Shown piece after piece: positions 32,691 to 33,883 of a stretch of DNA of 33,883 nt. The DNA lies in contig NZ_NPDR01000014.1 in NCBI RefSeq assembly GCF_002811765.1, forward strand, positions 1 to 33,883, read 5' to 3'. Every line of letters starts with the position of its first letter. Position 1 is the stretch's first letter. The position numbers were made by a program, and so were the translations under genes. The notes under the pieces were generated by a model that worked only from the letters and a program-made list of their open reading frames with translations, was not told the origin of the DNA and did not search any database. Source of the stretch: Leptospira saintgironsiae. GTDB lineage: Bacteria; Spirochaetota; Leptospiria; Leptospirales; Leptospiraceae.

Positions 32691-33023
32691 ACTTAATTCA
32701 ATTTTCTATTTTAATTCTCAACTTAAGTTTCATAAAATCAAGTTAGCAGGTTTAATGTAGTTCCGTATGGCGGAACAGATCTTTTAAAAGGGAATTTAAG
32801 ATCATATCTCGATCTTCATGCCCCCACTCGGTTATTTTCGAATATATCTACTATGATAACCTTTGGAGGCTTCATCTAGCCTTGAACAAAAATTCGCCAG
32901 CTGGAAGGCTTATCTCCATTTCTCAGGCTCCTCCAAGATAGCCTTAGGTCTTGGAGGTTTATATCAATGATTGACTGTTAGATGAACTTCATCGAATATT
33001 CGACGGTTTTTGAACTAAAGCAT
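32691..33023. other. 333-bp intergenic region with inverted repeats
   Basis: No convincing gene is visible. The matching gap in the other cassette is only 16 bp, so this is extra DNA or copy A has lost it. It holds GTTCCG/CGGAAC arms around 5 nt (32760-32776), a 9-bp hairpin CCTCCAAGA/TCTTGGAGG with a 10-nt loop (32930-32957), and the palindrome TCGAATATTCGA near 32990-33001. It may be a decayed small mobile element, or a promoter region for the 150-aa gene. Confidence 0.45.
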
Positions 33024-33620
33024 TTATTTCCCTTCCCGATGACGCTTAGCTTCTTCTTCTCCAAACGTCTTTTGCTCTTTTTGGAATTCTACCTTTTGCA
33101 GCATCTCCAAATAGCATCGATCTAAATTCTTTCCCTTCAATTCCGTTCCATAAGTAACACTTATTCCAGCTTTTTCACTTTCAAGTGCAGCTTGAACGCT
33201 CTGTTCTGAATCAACATTATCATGACTGAATGTGAGTAGAAGTCGAGAGCGACTTCCTTGCATATATTTCCTTAAATAAAGAGTTTTCCCACTATATTCT
33301 ACTGAATAAACTGATTCTTTTACTATATTGAAAGAAAGATTTTTAGATTCACTCGATTTAAAGTCAGAATAAATAATTCGAATTAACTTATTCTCTTCAC
33401 TTATCTCAAGGCACGCTTCTAATCGATTATTCGGCCTTGGAGATCCGACAAAATCTCTCAATGATGCATTTGTAAATTCATTATCCGGGATTCCATAAAT
33501 CGAAAATTGCCGGGGCTGAATATTTTCGTTAGAACTTTTCCCTTTAATCTCATTCTCAGATTGTTTATCTTTACAAAGAAAAATTAGCAAACACATCGCC
33601 ACTAAAAGAATTCGATACAT
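33024..33620 (-). CDS. Lipoprotein after a Hint-toxin paralogue; candidate immunity protein
   Basis: This 198-residue protein has a lipoprotein signal (MYRILLVAMCLLIFLC, Cys16) followed by a charged Ser/Asn-rich linker. A GAGGA site lies about 12 nt before ATG 33620. It is a divergent paralogue of the 25393-26016 product. Shared points are TLYLRK, the YG segment and the C-terminal helix (VEFQKEQKTFGEEEAKRH). The gene starts 26 nt after the stop of the partial toxin gene at 33647. Its divergence is much greater than that of the 150-aa pair, as expected if it tracks a particular toxin end. Immunity role inferred. Confidence 0.72.
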   Translation of the reverse strand: MYRILLVAMCLLIFLCKDKQSENEIKGKSSNENIQPRQFSIYGIPDNEFTNASLRDFVGSPRPNNRLEACLEISEENKLIRIIYSDFKSSESKNLSFNIVKESVYSVEYSGKTLYLRKYMQGSRSRLLLTFSHDNVDSEQSVQAALESEKAGISVTYGTELKGKNLDRCYLEMLQKVEFQKEQKTFGEEEAKRHREGK

Positions 33621-33646
33621 AAAATAGAGTTCCTCTTTCCAGTAAT

Positions 33647-33883
33647 TTATAGCATAATCCGATGGATTGCTTTTCTATATTCTCTGTAATAATCCCTGAT
33701 ACTAATGTCTTTTATTTTACTATCAGTGTGATCAAAAATTGCCAAATCAAAAGTCCCATTTGACTTCTTCACTACTCTTGCTGTAATATAATGATTGGCT
33801 CCTCCGACTCCATCAGTGTCAACATATAATTGGACTACTGACCCTTCCCTTACTCTACCAACATTAAAACTTTCAGTTAGGAA
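33647..33883 (-). CDS. C-terminal end of a second Hint-toxin paralogue, partial
   Basis: The frame is open from the window edge to TAA 33647-33649 and gives 78 residues, beginning FLTESFNVGRVREGS and ending AIHRIML. They align with the last 76-77 residues of the 26030-30007 protein at roughly 58% identity by eye, including VVQLxVDTD, GGANHY, the following TA.VV and DHTD. Insertions and substitutions cluster after DHTD. The rest of the gene lies beyond the window, so its repeats and Hint domain cannot be checked. It shows that at least three related toxin genes or remnants stand in tandem here. Confidence 0.85.
   Translation of the reverse strand, partial: FLTESFNVGRVREGSVVQLYVDTDGVGGANHYITARVVKKSNGTFDLAIFDHTDSKIKDISIRDYYREYRKAIHRIML

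Noticed and set aside
1..33883. CRISPR arrays, tRNA or rRNA genes, prophage genes, insertion-sequence transposases.
   Set aside because: No regularly spaced short repeats, no tRNA/rRNA-like segments, and no transposase, integrase or phage structural proteins were seen.

Overview
The window looks like a chromosomal segment of a Leptospira-type spirochaete. It is AT-rich, with many lysine/isoleucine/serine-rich proteins, relaxed spirochaetal lipoboxes, several PAS/histidine-kinase/EAL/SpoIIE signalling genes and a 7TM-DISM receptor. The genus is inferred from style and gene content; no marker gene proves it.

Left part (1-4391, minus strand): a surface/periplasmic gene group. It holds two paralogous rhodanese-like lipoproteins (1-1386, cut by the window edge, and 2844-4391), a predicted outer-membrane beta-barrel (1401-2372) and a small exported protein (2391-2759). 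A perfect 20-bp palindromic terminator (2801-2824) lies inside the group. Then come two polytopic membrane proteins, one of them GT-C/GT87-like (4698-5792, 6599-7987), with an XRE-cupin regulator between them (5886-6470).

Middle part: on the plus strand, an operon of periplasmic two-domain rhodanese, pentahaem cytochrome c554-like protein and GT2 glycosyltransferase (8117-11101). On the minus strand, a three-gene signalling operon of PAS kinase, REC-EAL phosphodiesterase and multi-PAS/GAF kinase (16859 down to 11076). Divergent from it is a 7TM-DISM/SpoIIE phosphatase lipoprotein (16967-19054). Then an M24-like peptidase translationally coupled to an SMP-30/strictosidine-synthase-like lipoprotein, an AraC regulator, and a divergent Cys-rich lipoprotein.

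Right part (about 23342-33883, all minus strand): the most unusual region. It appears to be a tandem array of polymorphic-toxin-like cassettes. The centre is a 1325-residue protein with an N-terminal Hint domain (C38 to N208), six degenerate repeats of about 115-125 residues, and a C-terminal domain with a possible Cys-His-Asp papain-like triad (C1154, H1279, D1299/D1302). It has no visible signal peptide. The C-terminal end of a paralogue lies at the right edge (33647-33883) and the first 19 codons of a third copy lie at the left border (23342-23449). Each C-terminus is followed by a diversified lipoprotein (candidate immunity protein), then a conserved 150-residue membrane-anchored protein, then a DUF1016_N-like/SNase nuclease. 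One nuclease copy is broken by a single TAG codon. About 400 bp of strongly conserved non-coding DNA precedes each Hint start and carries a perfect 16-bp palindrome and a terminator whose stem covaries between copies. A higBA toxin-antitoxin pair with palindromic operators sits inside one cassette. I read the region as an orphan toxin/immunity cassette array. The effector activity and the immunity assignment are inference.
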